A model generated the notes under the pieces. The model worked only from the letters and a program-made list of their open reading frames with translations, was not told where the DNA came from and did no database searches. From contig JAPLQK010000117.1 of NCBI GenBank assembly GCA_026399735.1, forward strand, positions 1 through 34,120: a stretch of DNA of 34,120 bases, read 5' to 3'. Positions 15,341 to 24,159 of the stretch are shown here, piece by piece (position 1 is the first letter of the stretch; the number at the start of each line of letters is the position of its first letter). The position numbers were made by a program, and so were the translations under genes. This stretch comes from Pseudomonadota bacterium. GTDB taxonomy: Bacteria > Pseudomonadota > Gammaproteobacteria > Burkholderiales > Gallionellaceae.

Positions 15341-17224
15341 ATGCTTTATAACAGCAAAAAGAAACTAAGGCTCGGCGAAATCCTGATCAAGAACGGGCTG
15401 ATCAGCCCCGTTCAACTGGAAGAGGCGCTTGTTATCCAGAAGGACTGGGGATCGAGACTGGGCGATGTGATCATGGCCCGTGGTTGGGTGACATCCAAAA
15501 AGTTTTACCATACGCTGGCAGAACACTTCGATATGCCCTTTGTAGATTTTTACAAGGAGCCCGCCGAGCCAACGTTGCTTAAATCTGCATTGTACGGCCA
15601 ATACCTGGAACATCTGGTCGTACCCTACAAGCACCACGAAGGACGACTGATGGTGGCGATTGCGGACATCGGCGACGCATCCATGCAGTTCGCGGAAAAT
15701 GAGTTTGGCCGTGACGTGGATTACGTCATGACCAGCAAATTCGACATCATCTGGCATCTTCAGGCCTGCGGTAAAGAGTTCTTCAACCATACTGCCGTTC
15801 ATGCGCTCAGCTTCGCACGGCCGAAACAGTCCGCGAAACAGGTTTTTACCGTACAACAACTGATTCAGATCGGCCTGATACTGTCTGCGATGTTTGGCAT
15901 TTTCGTTTATTGGCCGACGGCAAGTCTGATTGCGCTGAATATATTTGCGGGTCTGTTCTTTCTCATCAATTACTTTTTCAAGGCCACGCTGGCCTGGGTG
16001 GGCAGCCACAGAAAAGTCGACATGCGCATTACCGACAGGATGCTGGCAAACCTTGACGATGCCTCGCTCCCTCTGTACACGGTGCTGGTGCCGATGTACA
16101 AGGAGGCCAAGACGCTGCCGATTATCGCCGCCTCATTGCGCAAACTGGATTACCCTAAATCCAAACTGGACGTTAAACTGGTTCTGGAAGAGGACGATCA
16201 GGAAACCATTCAGGCTGCAAAAGATCTGGGGCTTGAGTCGTTCTTTGAAATCATTCGCGTACCGCACTCCCTGCCCAAGACCAAGCCCAAGGCCTGCAAT
16301 TACGCCCTCAATTTTGCACGCGGCAAATTTCTGACCATTTACGATGCAGAAGACAAACCCGAACCGCAACAACTCAAGAAGGCGCTGATCACCTTTGCCC
16401 AGTCTGCGGAAGACGTTATCTGCGTTCAGGCGCGTCTGAACTACTTCAATTCCACTGAAAACTGGATGACGCGCATGTTCACGCTGGAGTATTCGATCTG
16501 GTTCGATTATTTCCTGCCAGGGCTGGATATATTGCGCATCCCCATCCCGCTGGGCGGCACTTCGAATCACTTCAAAATGGATAAGTTGCGCGAGATCGGG
16601 CTGTGGGATCCCTACAATGTCACCGAGGATGCGGATCTGGGCATGCGCATCACCCAGCTCGGCTATCGGGTGGGCGTGGTCAATTCGACCACTTATGAGG
16701 AAGCCACCGGCGCACTGGGCAACTGGATCCGTCAGCGTTCGCGCTGGGTAAAGGGTTACATGCAGACCTATTTGGTTTACATGCGTCATCCCATCGATAC
16801 CTACCGGACGCTGGGGCACGCCGGATTCTGGGGTTTCCAGATGTTTGTCGGCGGCACCATCATGACCACCCTGTTGCTGCCCTTCATGTATGGCATGTAT
16901 TTCTTCTGGCTGATCACGCAGACCATGGCGCTGGACTCGTATTTTCCGCCCATCGTTCTATACATGAGCCTGTTTAACTTGTTGATGGGTAACGGATTTT
17001 TCATTTACGTGTACATGCTGGGCGCCTTCAAACGGCACAACTACACGCTGATCCCGTATGCACTCACTGCGCCGTTCTACTGGATGCTGCTGTCTCTGGC
17101 GGGCTACAAGGCGCTGTGGCAACTGGTTTTCAATCCTTTTTACTGGGAAAAGACCACGCATGGCCTGACCCATTTTGTCCACGAAGAACTGGATTTGCCC
17201 GAAAATCAAAATGCAAAAACGTAA
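15341..17224 (+). CDS. membrane GT2 polysaccharide synthase with N-terminal MshEN (c-di-GMP-binding type) domain
   Basis: Inner-membrane glycosyltransferase of 627 residues. The first about 150 residues are a T2SSE_N/MshEN domain: motif one RLGEILIKNGLISPVQLEEA (10-29, with L30 and Q33) and motif two RLGDVIMARGWVT (39-51), the paired pattern that binds c-di-GMP in MshE. Two TM helices follow (about 174-222). The GT2 domain has DAED (335-338), TED (428-430) and QRSRW (465-469), the D,D,D,QxxRW set of processive beta-glycosyltransferases, and GGTSNHF near the acceptor site. Three or more TM helices lie at 496-596. There is no PilZ domain. The domain pairing recalls E. coli NfrB, in which MshEN is C-terminal. 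Sugar specificity unknown. Its 3' end overlaps the next gene by 14 bp. Confidence 0.88.
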   Translation: MLYNSKKKLRLGEILIKNGLISPVQLEEALVIQKDWGSRLGDVIMARGWVTSKKFYHTLAEHFDMPFVDFYKEPAEPTLLKSALYGQYLEHLVVPYKHHEGRLMVAIADIGDASMQFAENEFGRDVDYVMTSKFDIIWHLQACGKEFFNHTAVHALSFARPKQSAKQVFTVQQLIQIGLILSAMFGIFVYWPTASLIALNIFAGLFFLINYFFKATLAWVGSHRKVDMRITDRMLANLDDASLPLYTVLVPMYKEAKTLPIIAASLRKLDYPKSKLDVKLVLEEDDQETIQAAKDLGLESFFEIIRVPHSLPKTKPKACNYALNFARGKFLTIYDAEDKPEPQQLKKALITFAQSAEDVICVQARLNYFNSTENWMTRMFTLEYSIWFDYFLPGLDILRIPIPLGGTSNHFKMDKLREIGLWDPYNVTEDADLGMRITQLGYRVGVVNSTTYEEATGALGNWIRQRSRWVKGYMQTYLVYMRHPIDTYRTLGHAGFWGFQMFVGGTIMTTLLLPFMYGMYFFWLITQTMALDSYFPPIVLYMSLFNLLMGNGFFIYVYMLGAFKRHNYTLIPYALTAPFYWMLLSLAGYKALWQLVFNPFYWEKTTHGLTHFVHEELDLPENQNAKT

Positions 17225-18713
17225 ATCACATCGTGTTTTAGAATTTTTTATCCTGGCGACGGCGTTATTTTCCGTCCTGATGGTCTGGCTGTTGAGCCAC
17301 GACTATCACAGCGAATATTCGCTGCGCGTATGGGCCAAGATTCTCGCCTTCGGCGGCAATGACTTCCGTCTGGAAGACTCCGGCATCCTGTTTCCCTATG
17401 TACCGTTCTATCTGTTCTGGGGCGTAACCAAATTCCCCGGTTTACACACGGAATATGTCTCCTACCTGCTCTCGATACTGGCGGCAGCAGGCGTCTTTGC
17501 GCACTGGAACACCTTTCTGGTCAAAAAAGGTTACCGCCTCAAGGAACGGCTGTTACTTGCGACACTGGTCATCAGTCACCCCTTCGCGCTGTGGGGCATA
17601 ACCAGCGGTCTCAACAATGCGCTGACCTTCGCCGTCTTCTATATGTTCTGCTTTGGCGTCGTGCGCCTGGTACTGCTGCGCGATTTACACTCCATCCTGT
17701 TTCTGACGGCTTCGCTGGCCGCTTTCTTTCTGACCGACGACCGCTCGATGTATCTGGCCATCGTGATGTTCCCGTTCATTCCGCTGATCGCGCCTGACCG
17801 CATGCTCAAGGAATCGCTGTCCAGCGTTTACGTGATCCTGCTGACGCCATTCGCGTTTGCCTTCATGTCGTGGATGTATCTTAACTGGATGTTCCACAAC
17901 GACCCGTTCATGTTCATGCACGCGCCCGAAGCCATGTATAACGGCGTCTGGCAGAACTCAGACCAGTATTCCTGGCTGAATCAATGGGGGGGCGACTGGA
18001 TTGCCTCGATCGGCTATTCATTCTGGCTGTCACTGCTGGCTACCCCGGCAACAATCTGGATGATCTGGCGCAACCGCATGCATGAACGCGTGCTGCACAC
18101 CGCACCAAAACTGTTTCTGATGCCGGCTTTTGCCGCAGCAATCGGCACGGTCGGTTTCGCGTTATTTCATGCGGTAGACGTGTTATTCATGCAGATGGCC
18201 GTATTCATGACCGCATTGCTGCTGCTCCCGAGACTGCGCGGCAATTCGATGAAAACCCTGCTGGGACTGCTGCTGCTGGGCAATTTTGGGGGCTGGTGGA
18301 TCATGCACACCAGCGATGCTCCGCAACTGAACAAATGGAAAGCGGCCATTTTGCATTCCGTGCCGGATTCAACGTCAGATGTGCAGTTAGCCAAATTTCT
18401 GAATGAACAACATTACAGCACCCTGATCGACGAGCGCGCCGGTTACCGCGTGATTGCAGCCAAGGGCAATGTGACCAATCTGGTGCTGCCGTTCAGAGTT
18501 GAAGTCAAGCTGGTGGACAAATATTTCCTTAAAACCGTTGATCAGTTAGCCATACTCAACCCCAATCATCGCCTGAGCGTGGTAGATGCGATCGGCAAAA
18601 AATACGAGGGCATTTACTGGGGAGGATGGGAAGGATTCCATCTGGTGTACGACGATCAGCAATGGCGTATCTATCGCCGCAACGACATCGAGTCGCTTGC
18701 GGCCAAAAAATAA
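17211..18713 (+). CDS. polytopic membrane protein, possible GT-C-type glycosyltransferase
   Basis: Protein of 500 residues with about ten hydrophobic segments in the first 380 residues, then a soluble C-terminal domain of about 120 residues that should be periplasmic. The first external loop (EYSLRVWAKI ... FRLEDSGILFPYVPFYLFW) contains acidic residues followed by a YxPFYxFW helix start, reminiscent of GT-C (PMT/ArnT-like) lipid-linked sugar transferases. I see no decisive family motif. ATG 17211 (MQKRKSH) overlaps the synthase stop by 14 bp, indicating coupling. By context it could decorate or process the polymer, or feed a lipid-linked substituent. Function unassigned. Confidence 0.7.
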   Translation: MQKRKSHRVLEFFILATALFSVLMVWLLSHDYHSEYSLRVWAKILAFGGNDFRLEDSGILFPYVPFYLFWGVTKFPGLHTEYVSYLLSILAAAGVFAHWNTFLVKKGYRLKERLLLATLVISHPFALWGITSGLNNALTFAVFYMFCFGVVRLVLLRDLHSILFLTASLAAFFLTDDRSMYLAIVMFPFIPLIAPDRMLKESLSSVYVILLTPFAFAFMSWMYLNWMFHNDPFMFMHAPEAMYNGVWQNSDQYSWLNQWGGDWIASIGYSFWLSLLATPATIWMIWRNRMHERVLHTAPKLFLMPAFAAAIGTVGFALFHAVDVLFMQMAVFMTALLLLPRLRGNSMKTLLGLLLLGNFGGWWIMHTSDAPQLNKWKAAILHSVPDSTSDVQLAKFLNEQHYSTLIDERAGYRVIAAKGNVTNLVLPFRVEVKLVDKYFLKTVDQLAILNPNHRLSVVDAIGKKYEGIYWGGWEGFHLVYDDQQWRIYRRNDIESLAAKK

Positions 18714-18725
18714 AGGATTGCCGTT

Positions 18726-19694
18726 TTGATATTTCGTGCGGCCCTGTTGTTGGTCTTGATGCTGATCTCAGGTTGCGTCCAGATGCAGATAAAAGGCGTT
18801 AATTTACTGCAAAGCCACAATGTCGCACTGGATGATCTGAAAAACGTGGGAAACATGCAGCACCTGAAGGAATTAGGCGCAAATACCGTTGCTTTTGTGC
18901 CCTTCATCAGACAAACCGCAAGTTGCGAAATGACGCTCGATGAGCACTATTCGATCACGCGTCTGCACCGTGCAATCGATTATGCGCATCAGGCAGGACT
19001 GCACGTCGTGCTGAAACCGCAAATTCTGATACAGGGCAGTTGGGCAGGAGATATCGATCAGGCCAGCGAACAGGGATGGTCATGCTGGTTTTCCGCCTAC
19101 ACCGGGCAGATGCTCGAACTGGCGAAACTGGCCGGGGACAGCCAGACCGAAATGCTGGTGATCGGTACTGAGCTGCACAAAACGGAGAACCGCCCTGAGT
19201 GGCGCGCCCTGGCAGATGCCGTTCATCGCATCTACCACGGCCAGTTGAGTTACGTTGCACACGATATTGGGGATCTTGCGAGTTTTTCCGCATTGGATAA
19301 GCTCGACAGCGTGGCGGTTACCTATTATCCGAGGCTGGAGCAGGGCGACATGCGAAAACAAATGAAGCAACTGGCCGGGCAAGTCAGAATGGAAGCCGCA
19401 AAACTGAAAAAACCGTTCTGGATCGCCGAAATCGGGATTACTTCACGCGCTGGAGCGCTGGAAAATCCGTGGTTGTGGCCGGATCAATTCGAAAAAAATG
19501 CACTGACCGATCCTGCACTGCAGGCTCAGGTACTGGACGGATGGCTGGCGGAACTGGCGGGCGACTGGCATAAGGGAATATTGATCTGGAACTGGTATAG
19601 CGATGCAAATGCCGGGGGCATGACAGACCTGGATTTTACAATACAGAATAAACCGGCAACTGAGGCAGTTTCAAGTCATTGGAAACAGCACTAG
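18726..19694 (+). CDS. GH113-like glycoside hydrolase lipoprotein
   Basis: Lipoprotein of 322 residues. The signal ends in lipobox LISGC (Cys17). The rest resembles a TIM-barrel hydrolase of the GH113/glycoside-hydrolase-like type: a KGVNLL start, then repeated strand-helix units, with candidate acid/base E149 in VIGTELHKTE and candidate nucleophile E235 in WIAEIGITS, followed by ILIWNWYSD. Known GH113 enzymes are beta-mannanases. In polysaccharide loci such enzymes trim or release polymer, as BcsZ does for cellulose. The start is TTG 18726, supported by AAAGGA eight bases upstream; the next ATG would remove most of the signal peptide. It lies 12 bp after the previous gene. Confidence 0.78.
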   Translation: MIFRAALLLVLMLISGCVQMQIKGVNLLQSHNVALDDLKNVGNMQHLKELGANTVAFVPFIRQTASCEMTLDEHYSITRLHRAIDYAHQAGLHVVLKPQILIQGSWAGDIDQASEQGWSCWFSAYTGQMLELAKLAGDSQTEMLVIGTELHKTENRPEWRALADAVHRIYHGQLSYVAHDIGDLASFSALDKLDSVAVTYYPRLEQGDMRKQMKQLAGQVRMEAAKLKKPFWIAEIGITSRAGALENPWLWPDQFEKNALTDPALQAQVLDGWLAELAGDWHKGILIWNWYSDANAGGMTDLDFTIQNKPATEAVSSHWKQH

Positions 19695-19747
19695 GATTCG
19701 GGCAATGATACAACAAACGAAAAAAGAGTTAACTTGCGAGGATGGTT

Positions 19748-20605
19748 ATGAAAATCAATAAAAAGTTTCTGGCAATCATGGTGCTGGCCGCATTGCCGCT
19801 TGCATCCAGCCAGGCAGGCTGGATGCAAAGTGAAGGCGATATTGCCATATCTTCAGGCATCGGATTCAAGGACAACGGGAATTTCTTTGACCGTCAGGGA
19901 AGCTCCATGCGCAATACCTGCGGCAGCGGCATAAACATCCCTTTGTATGCAGAGTACGGTGCTTCCTACTACAACACCGTCTATGCCTCAACCTCACTTG
20001 ACAGTTTCAATTGCGGCAATGTCAAACAGCAGGGTATTAACGACATTGAAACCGGTATCCGGGGCCGCATGGGTTACTTCATCGACCATAACTGGGAAGT
20101 CGCCGCCATTTTTCCTCAGCACTTAACGGTAACCGGGGCTGCCGCGATACCGAAACAGTTCGGACTCAAAGCGGGCATCCATTCCAGCACGCGTCTGGAT
20201 CCCTATGAAAGCTTTCTGACTGAACAGGAAATCGCAAAAAACTCCTTTGCCTACGGTGCAGGCGTCAAATACTGGATAGGCGATGTTCCCGGTGAACTCT
20301 GGGGTTATATGAGTTACGGTCACACTTTGAAAAATGCAGACTGGTCCAAGGAACTGGGTGGCTGGTCCTTCACCGCCCGACTGGACGCAAGAAACTCACT
20401 CGGAAAGACACGCACCGTGACACCGGGAAACGCACTGGTGGACATTCATGACAATTACAGCTTGCTCACCGGTCAAATCGGCGTCAATCGCAGTCTGAGC
20501 ATTACCGAATCCATGAACATTTTCCTTGAACAGGGGCTGTGGGGACGGAATACGAGTTATGTTACCGGTGCTTTTGTCACCTATTCCAAAGTTTGGCGTA
20601 ATTAA
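19748..20605 (+). CDS. outer-membrane beta-barrel protein of the polysaccharide locus
   Basis: Exported protein of 285 residues. A signal peptide (MKINKKFLAIMVLAALPLAS, cleavage after SSQA) is followed by alternating strands rich in Gly, Tyr, Trp and Asn, and the protein ends FVTYSKVWRN. Strand hairpins such as NIPLYAEYGASYYNTVYAST, DIETGIRGRMGYFID and ELWGYMSYGHTL support a barrel of perhaps 12-14 strands. No named family recognised. ATG 19748 is preceded by GAGG; the ATG at 19742 overlaps that site. Its position between hydrolase and kinase genes suggests an export pore or outer-membrane anchor for the polymer, which is inference. Confidence 0.75.
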   Translation: MKINKKFLAIMVLAALPLASSQAGWMQSEGDIAISSGIGFKDNGNFFDRQGSSMRNTCGSGINIPLYAEYGASYYNTVYASTSLDSFNCGNVKQQGINDIETGIRGRMGYFIDHNWEVAAIFPQHLTVTGAAAIPKQFGLKAGIHSSTRLDPYESFLTEQEIAKNSFAYGAGVKYWIGDVPGELWGYMSYGHTLKNADWSKELGGWSFTARLDARNSLGKTRTVTPGNALVDIHDNYSLLTGQIGVNRSLSITESMNIFLEQGLWGRNTSYVTGAFVTYSKVWRN

Positions 20606-20618
20606 TAGCGGTGCTGCC

Positions 20619-23600
20619 ATGAATACAAATATATATAAATTATTGGGAATTGCCTTACTGACGTTGTCAGCTGGTGTATTGGCCGTAGACGAAACAAACG
20701 ATGTCGCGACTCCTGCCAATGATCAAACCCTGCAGGGCACAAGTAATTCCGGTCAGACAGCTGCAGAGATGCAGAAAGAAGCTGAGGAGCGAGCGCAAGC
20801 GGACATCCGCGTTGCCAAGCTCAAGGCTGCAATGGAAGCCAAGGCTGAAGCTGCCCGTCTGAAGACGGAACAAAAAGCAAAAGCAACTACCGAAGCGCAA
20901 GAGAAAAAAGCGGCATTAGCCAAAGCCAAGCAGCAAGCAGCGGATGCCAAAGCCGCCCGTCTCAAGGCCGACAGTGAAACCAAAGCCGAAGCCGACGCAA
21001 AAGCGGCTGACGAAGCACAGGCACGGGAAGCGGCTGATGCTCCTGCCAGACAGGCAGCTGCCGAAGAAACGGCGCGTCAGACCGCAGAAGCCAAAGCGGC
21101 TGAAGAAGCACGCGCTCAAGCGCTGGCCGATGCAAAAGTCGCCAAATTGAAAGCACAACAAGAAGCAAAAGCCGAAGCGGCACGTGTTAAGACAGAGCAG
21201 AAGGCAAAAGCCGCTGCCGATGCACAGGCTAAAAAGGAAGCACTGACAGCAGCCAAGAAACAGGCGGCTGAAGAAAAGGCGGCCAAACTCAAAACTGAAC
21301 AGGATGCCAAAGCGGAAACTGAACGTGCAAAGGCGGCGCAGGATGCCAAGATTGCAGCCGAAGAAAACGCACACAGGGAAGCCGCTGCACAGGCAGAAGC
21401 CGCTCGCCTGAAAGCGGAAGATGAAGCGCTGTCCCCGATGCGTGAAAAGGCCGCCAAATTTGCAAGCTGGAAAGAGATAGAAAATCATCTGCAAGCCAAC
21501 GGCGTCCATCTGGTGATGAACCCGAAAGATGCGGAACATCTGTTCCATAAGGATCCGACAGACAAATCCAGCTTCCCTGTGAAATTTGTCGATGGTGACA
21601 TCACGTTGAATGGTCGTGTTACTGTCAAGGGCAGTTTCACTCGCAATTTCCTGAAGAAGTCATTGATCGTCAAATTCGACAATGGCGCGACCTGGCACGG
21701 CCAGGACAGGATTTCGCTGGATGCAATGGCAACCGATGTCACAGAAGCGCATCAATGGCTGGCGCATGATCTGATGGCTCGCATGAAAATGGCGGCACCG
21801 GAAATGCTGTTCACCAATCTGGATATCAACGACAAACGCATCGGCCGTTACCTGATGGTGGAATGGATCAAACCTTCCATGTTTGAACGCTTCGGCTTGG
21901 GTGCTGACGGCGAGTTGTATAACCCTGAAGACACCTATTTCTGCGGGAATTTTCAGCCCGAAGATATGAAACGACTGGAAAAATGCTTTTCCCGTCTGGA
22001 TGGCGGACATGATTTCAGCCGCCTGAAAAAGTTGGCGCAGGAACTGGACGCCATCCCGGTAGAGAAGTTTGACGACTATCTGAACAAAAACTTCGATAGC
22101 GACTCTGTCATCAACTGGCTGGTCATCAACACGCTGACCGGAAGTGAAGACACCTATAACAAAAACTACTTCCTGTACTACAGCAATCTGACCCAAAAGT
22201 GGACGCTCGTGCCCTGGGACTATGACATGGCCTTTGGTCGTGTCGCTGATCTCGGCGTTGCATACCCGCGAACGATCTTCAACACCGGCTTCCAGTATCT
22301 GCATTCACCTGAATCGGGTGCTCCCAGCCCGTTGAAGGAAAAAACGCTGAAGAATGCGGTTTTGTACAAACGCTATCTGGCAAAAGTAAATGACCTGTTT
22401 GCGGACGTACCGCTGCAGGCAGATTCCTATAAAGGCTGGTACAACCCGAAAAACTTCAGCCGGATGATCGAACAAAAACGTGCTGAAACGCATGCCAGCA
22501 TTGTCACCGAAATGTATCCAAATCCTGACAAATCCGACTTCAACTACATGTACGATGGATTGCGTTTCTTTAACGAATGGCGCTATCAGTACCTGAACAA
22601 ACTGATGCTGGTGCCTTCCGTATGGAATACGCCAATCTGGTTGCCCTATAAATCATTTGATCCGCTCCAGCCGCTTGAAGCTGATTTCTATGCGAAACGT
22701 CATCGCGAACCAATGACCCTCGTGACGTCCCGTGACGTCAAGGAAACCGGCAAGCGTATCTTCTTCGTGGATCCTATGCTGGGCATACCTCTGCTTGCAA
22801 TGGACACGGTCAGCATCTCAAAACCCAGCCACTTTGATGTTCAGGTCTCATTCCAGCAAGACCCCGTCGCGCTGCCAGAGGGGATCAATGCAGAGGAGTG
22901 CCTGGAACATACATGGCATATCAGCAACCGCACACCGGACAGCGAAGTTAAAGCCAACCTTGAGATTGAATATATCAACGAAGGCTCGACTCGCCACGAA
23001 CTCGGCGACAAGATCAAGAGTGAACTCGGCCTGACAATCTGGTCCAATTTCGACGGCAAATGGTTGCCGCTGGATTCACAAATCAACCCCCGTTCCAACA
23101 GCTTTATCGTAAATAATATCGTGCTGGATACGGGCAGCTATACTTTGGTAGCCTGTGTTGATCGCGAAAAAGAAGCCATTGCGATAGCAAACAAAAATCG
23201 TGGTGCAAAAACGGGCAAGACATCTGGCCAGCAGACACGGATTGACAAACAGCTCAAAGCACAGTCAACCGAGTCGGAGCCAGCAGCAACGGCTGAACCA
23301 GCCGCTGCCGTTATTGCTCCTCCACCAGTCAAAACACCTGACACCAAAACCGCTGACGAAGCACCTGCACAAACCGATGCCAAAGTCGCAAAACTGCAAG
23401 CGGCCAGAGAAGCCAAAGCTGAAGCCGCCCGCCTGAAGGCAGAACAAAAAGCCAAGGCTGCAGCAGCTGCTCAGGAAAAGAAGGCCGCTGCTGCAAAAGC
23501 GAAGCAGGAAGCAGCGGATGCCAAAGCGGCTCAACTCAAGGCCGACAGTGAAGCAAAAGCTGAAGCCGAGCGCGTAAAAGCAGAAGCTGACGCGAAAGCG

Positions 23601-24131
23601 GCTGCCGAAGCACAGGCCAGGGAAGCGGCGGATACCTCTGCGAAACAAGCCGCCGCTGATGTTGCAGCCCGTCAGGCAGCAGACGCCAAAGCGGCTGACG
23701 AAACACGCGCACAAGCCGAAGCCGATGCCAAAGTCGCCAAACTGCAAGCAGCCAGAGAAGCCAAAGCTGAAGCCGCCCGCCTGAAGGCAGAACAAAAGGC
23801 CAAGGCTGCAGCGGCAACTCAGGAGAAAAAGGCCGCTGCTGCAAAAGCGAAGCAGGATGCAGCGGATGCCAAAGCGGCTCAGTTCAAGGCCGACAGTGAA
23901 GCCAAAGCCGACGCCGAGCGCGTAAAAGCCGAAGCCGACGCGAAAGCGGCTGCCGAAGCACCTGCTGCTGAAGCAACGGTTGCATCACCGGTCAATCAGC
24001 CTGATGCAGAAGCGGCAGCCCGCGCAGCAGCCGACGCCCGCGTTGCCAAACTCAAGGCGCGCATGAAAGCCAGTGATGCCAAGCTCAAAGCAGAACGAGA
24101 TGCAAAATCACCAGGTGCACCGGCACAGTAA
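20619..24131 (+). CDS. secreted CotH-kinase domain protein with flanking TolA-like coiled coils
   Basis: Protein of 1170 residues. Signal peptide MNTNIYKLLGIALLTLSAGV (cleavage near residue 22); Ala/Lys/Glu/Gln-rich coiled coil (about 48-280); CotH-type kinase domain (about 285-650); an all-beta segment (about 700-860); then a second Ala/Lys/Glu coiled coil (about 900-1167). Kinase signs are VKGSFTRNFLKKSL (ATP-side Lys near 346-347), D511 in GSEDTYNKN, and LVPWDYDMAFG with D534/D536. CotH phosphorylates coat proteins in Bacillus; CotH-like proteins of Gram-negatives are poorly understood. The coils resemble TolA domain II and could span the periplasm. ATG 20619 was chosen for its signal peptide. 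It lies 13 bp after the barrel gene and is last before the terminator. Confidence 0.85.
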   Translation: MNTNIYKLLGIALLTLSAGVLAVDETNDVATPANDQTLQGTSNSGQTAAEMQKEAEERAQADIRVAKLKAAMEAKAEAARLKTEQKAKATTEAQEKKAALAKAKQQAADAKAARLKADSETKAEADAKAADEAQAREAADAPARQAAAEETARQTAEAKAAEEARAQALADAKVAKLKAQQEAKAEAARVKTEQKAKAAADAQAKKEALTAAKKQAAEEKAAKLKTEQDAKAETERAKAAQDAKIAAEENAHREAAAQAEAARLKAEDEALSPMREKAAKFASWKEIENHLQANGVHLVMNPKDAEHLFHKDPTDKSSFPVKFVDGDITLNGRVTVKGSFTRNFLKKSLIVKFDNGATWHGQDRISLDAMATDVTEAHQWLAHDLMARMKMAAPEMLFTNLDINDKRIGRYLMVEWIKPSMFERFGLGADGELYNPEDTYFCGNFQPEDMKRLEKCFSRLDGGHDFSRLKKLAQELDAIPVEKFDDYLNKNFDSDSVINWLVINTLTGSEDTYNKNYFLYYSNLTQKWTLVPWDYDMAFGRVADLGVAYPRTIFNTGFQYLHSPESGAPSPLKEKTLKNAVLYKRYLAKVNDLFADVPLQADSYKGWYNPKNFSRMIEQKRAETHASIVTEMYPNPDKSDFNYMYDGLRFFNEWRYQYLNKLMLVPSVWNTPIWLPYKSFDPLQPLEADFYAKRHREPMTLVTSRDVKETGKRIFFVDPMLGIPLLAMDTVSISKPSHFDVQVSFQQDPVALPEGINAEECLEHTWHISNRTPDSEVKANLEIEYINEGSTRHELGDKIKSELGLTIWSNFDGKWLPLDSQINPRSNSFIVNNIVLDTGSYTLVACVDREKEAIAIANKNRGAKTGKTSGQQTRIDKQLKAQSTESEPAATAEPAAAVIAPPPVKTPDTKTADEAPAQTDAKVAKLQAAREAKAEAARLKAEQKAKAAAAAQEKKAAAAKAKQEAADAKAAQLKADSEAKAEAERVKAEADAKAAAEAQAREAADTSAKQAAADVAARQAADAKAADETRAQAEADAKVAKLQAAREAKAEAARLKAEQKAKAAAATQEKKAAAAKAKQDAADAKAAQFKADSEAKADAERVKAEADAKAAAEAPAAEATVASPVNQPDAEAAARAAADARVAKLKARMKASDAKLKAERDAKSPGAPAQ
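23376..23613 (+). repeat. 238-bp coding direct repeat, copy 1
   Basis: Nearly identical to 23724-23961, in the same frame, offset 348 bp (116 codons). It encodes the C-terminal Ala/Lys/Glu coil of the CotH-domain protein. Related, more diverged units occur near 20800-21020 and 21126-21350. Confidence 0.85.
23724..23961 (+). repeat. 238-bp coding direct repeat, copy 2
   Basis: Second copy of the 238-bp unit, differing mostly at synonymous or Ala/Thr/Asp positions. No indel separates it from copy 1, consistent with a fairly recent 348-bp tandem duplication in frame. Confidence 0.85.
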
Positions 24132-24159
24132 GGCGACATAACCCGCTAACCGCTACAAT

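Noticed and set aside
20916-21548. Long minus-strand open frames opposite the coiled-coil gene (also 23265-23795)
   Set aside because: They come from the biased Ala/Lys/Glu codons on the plus strand, lack ribosome sites, and translate to low-complexity Cys/Phe/Leu strings.
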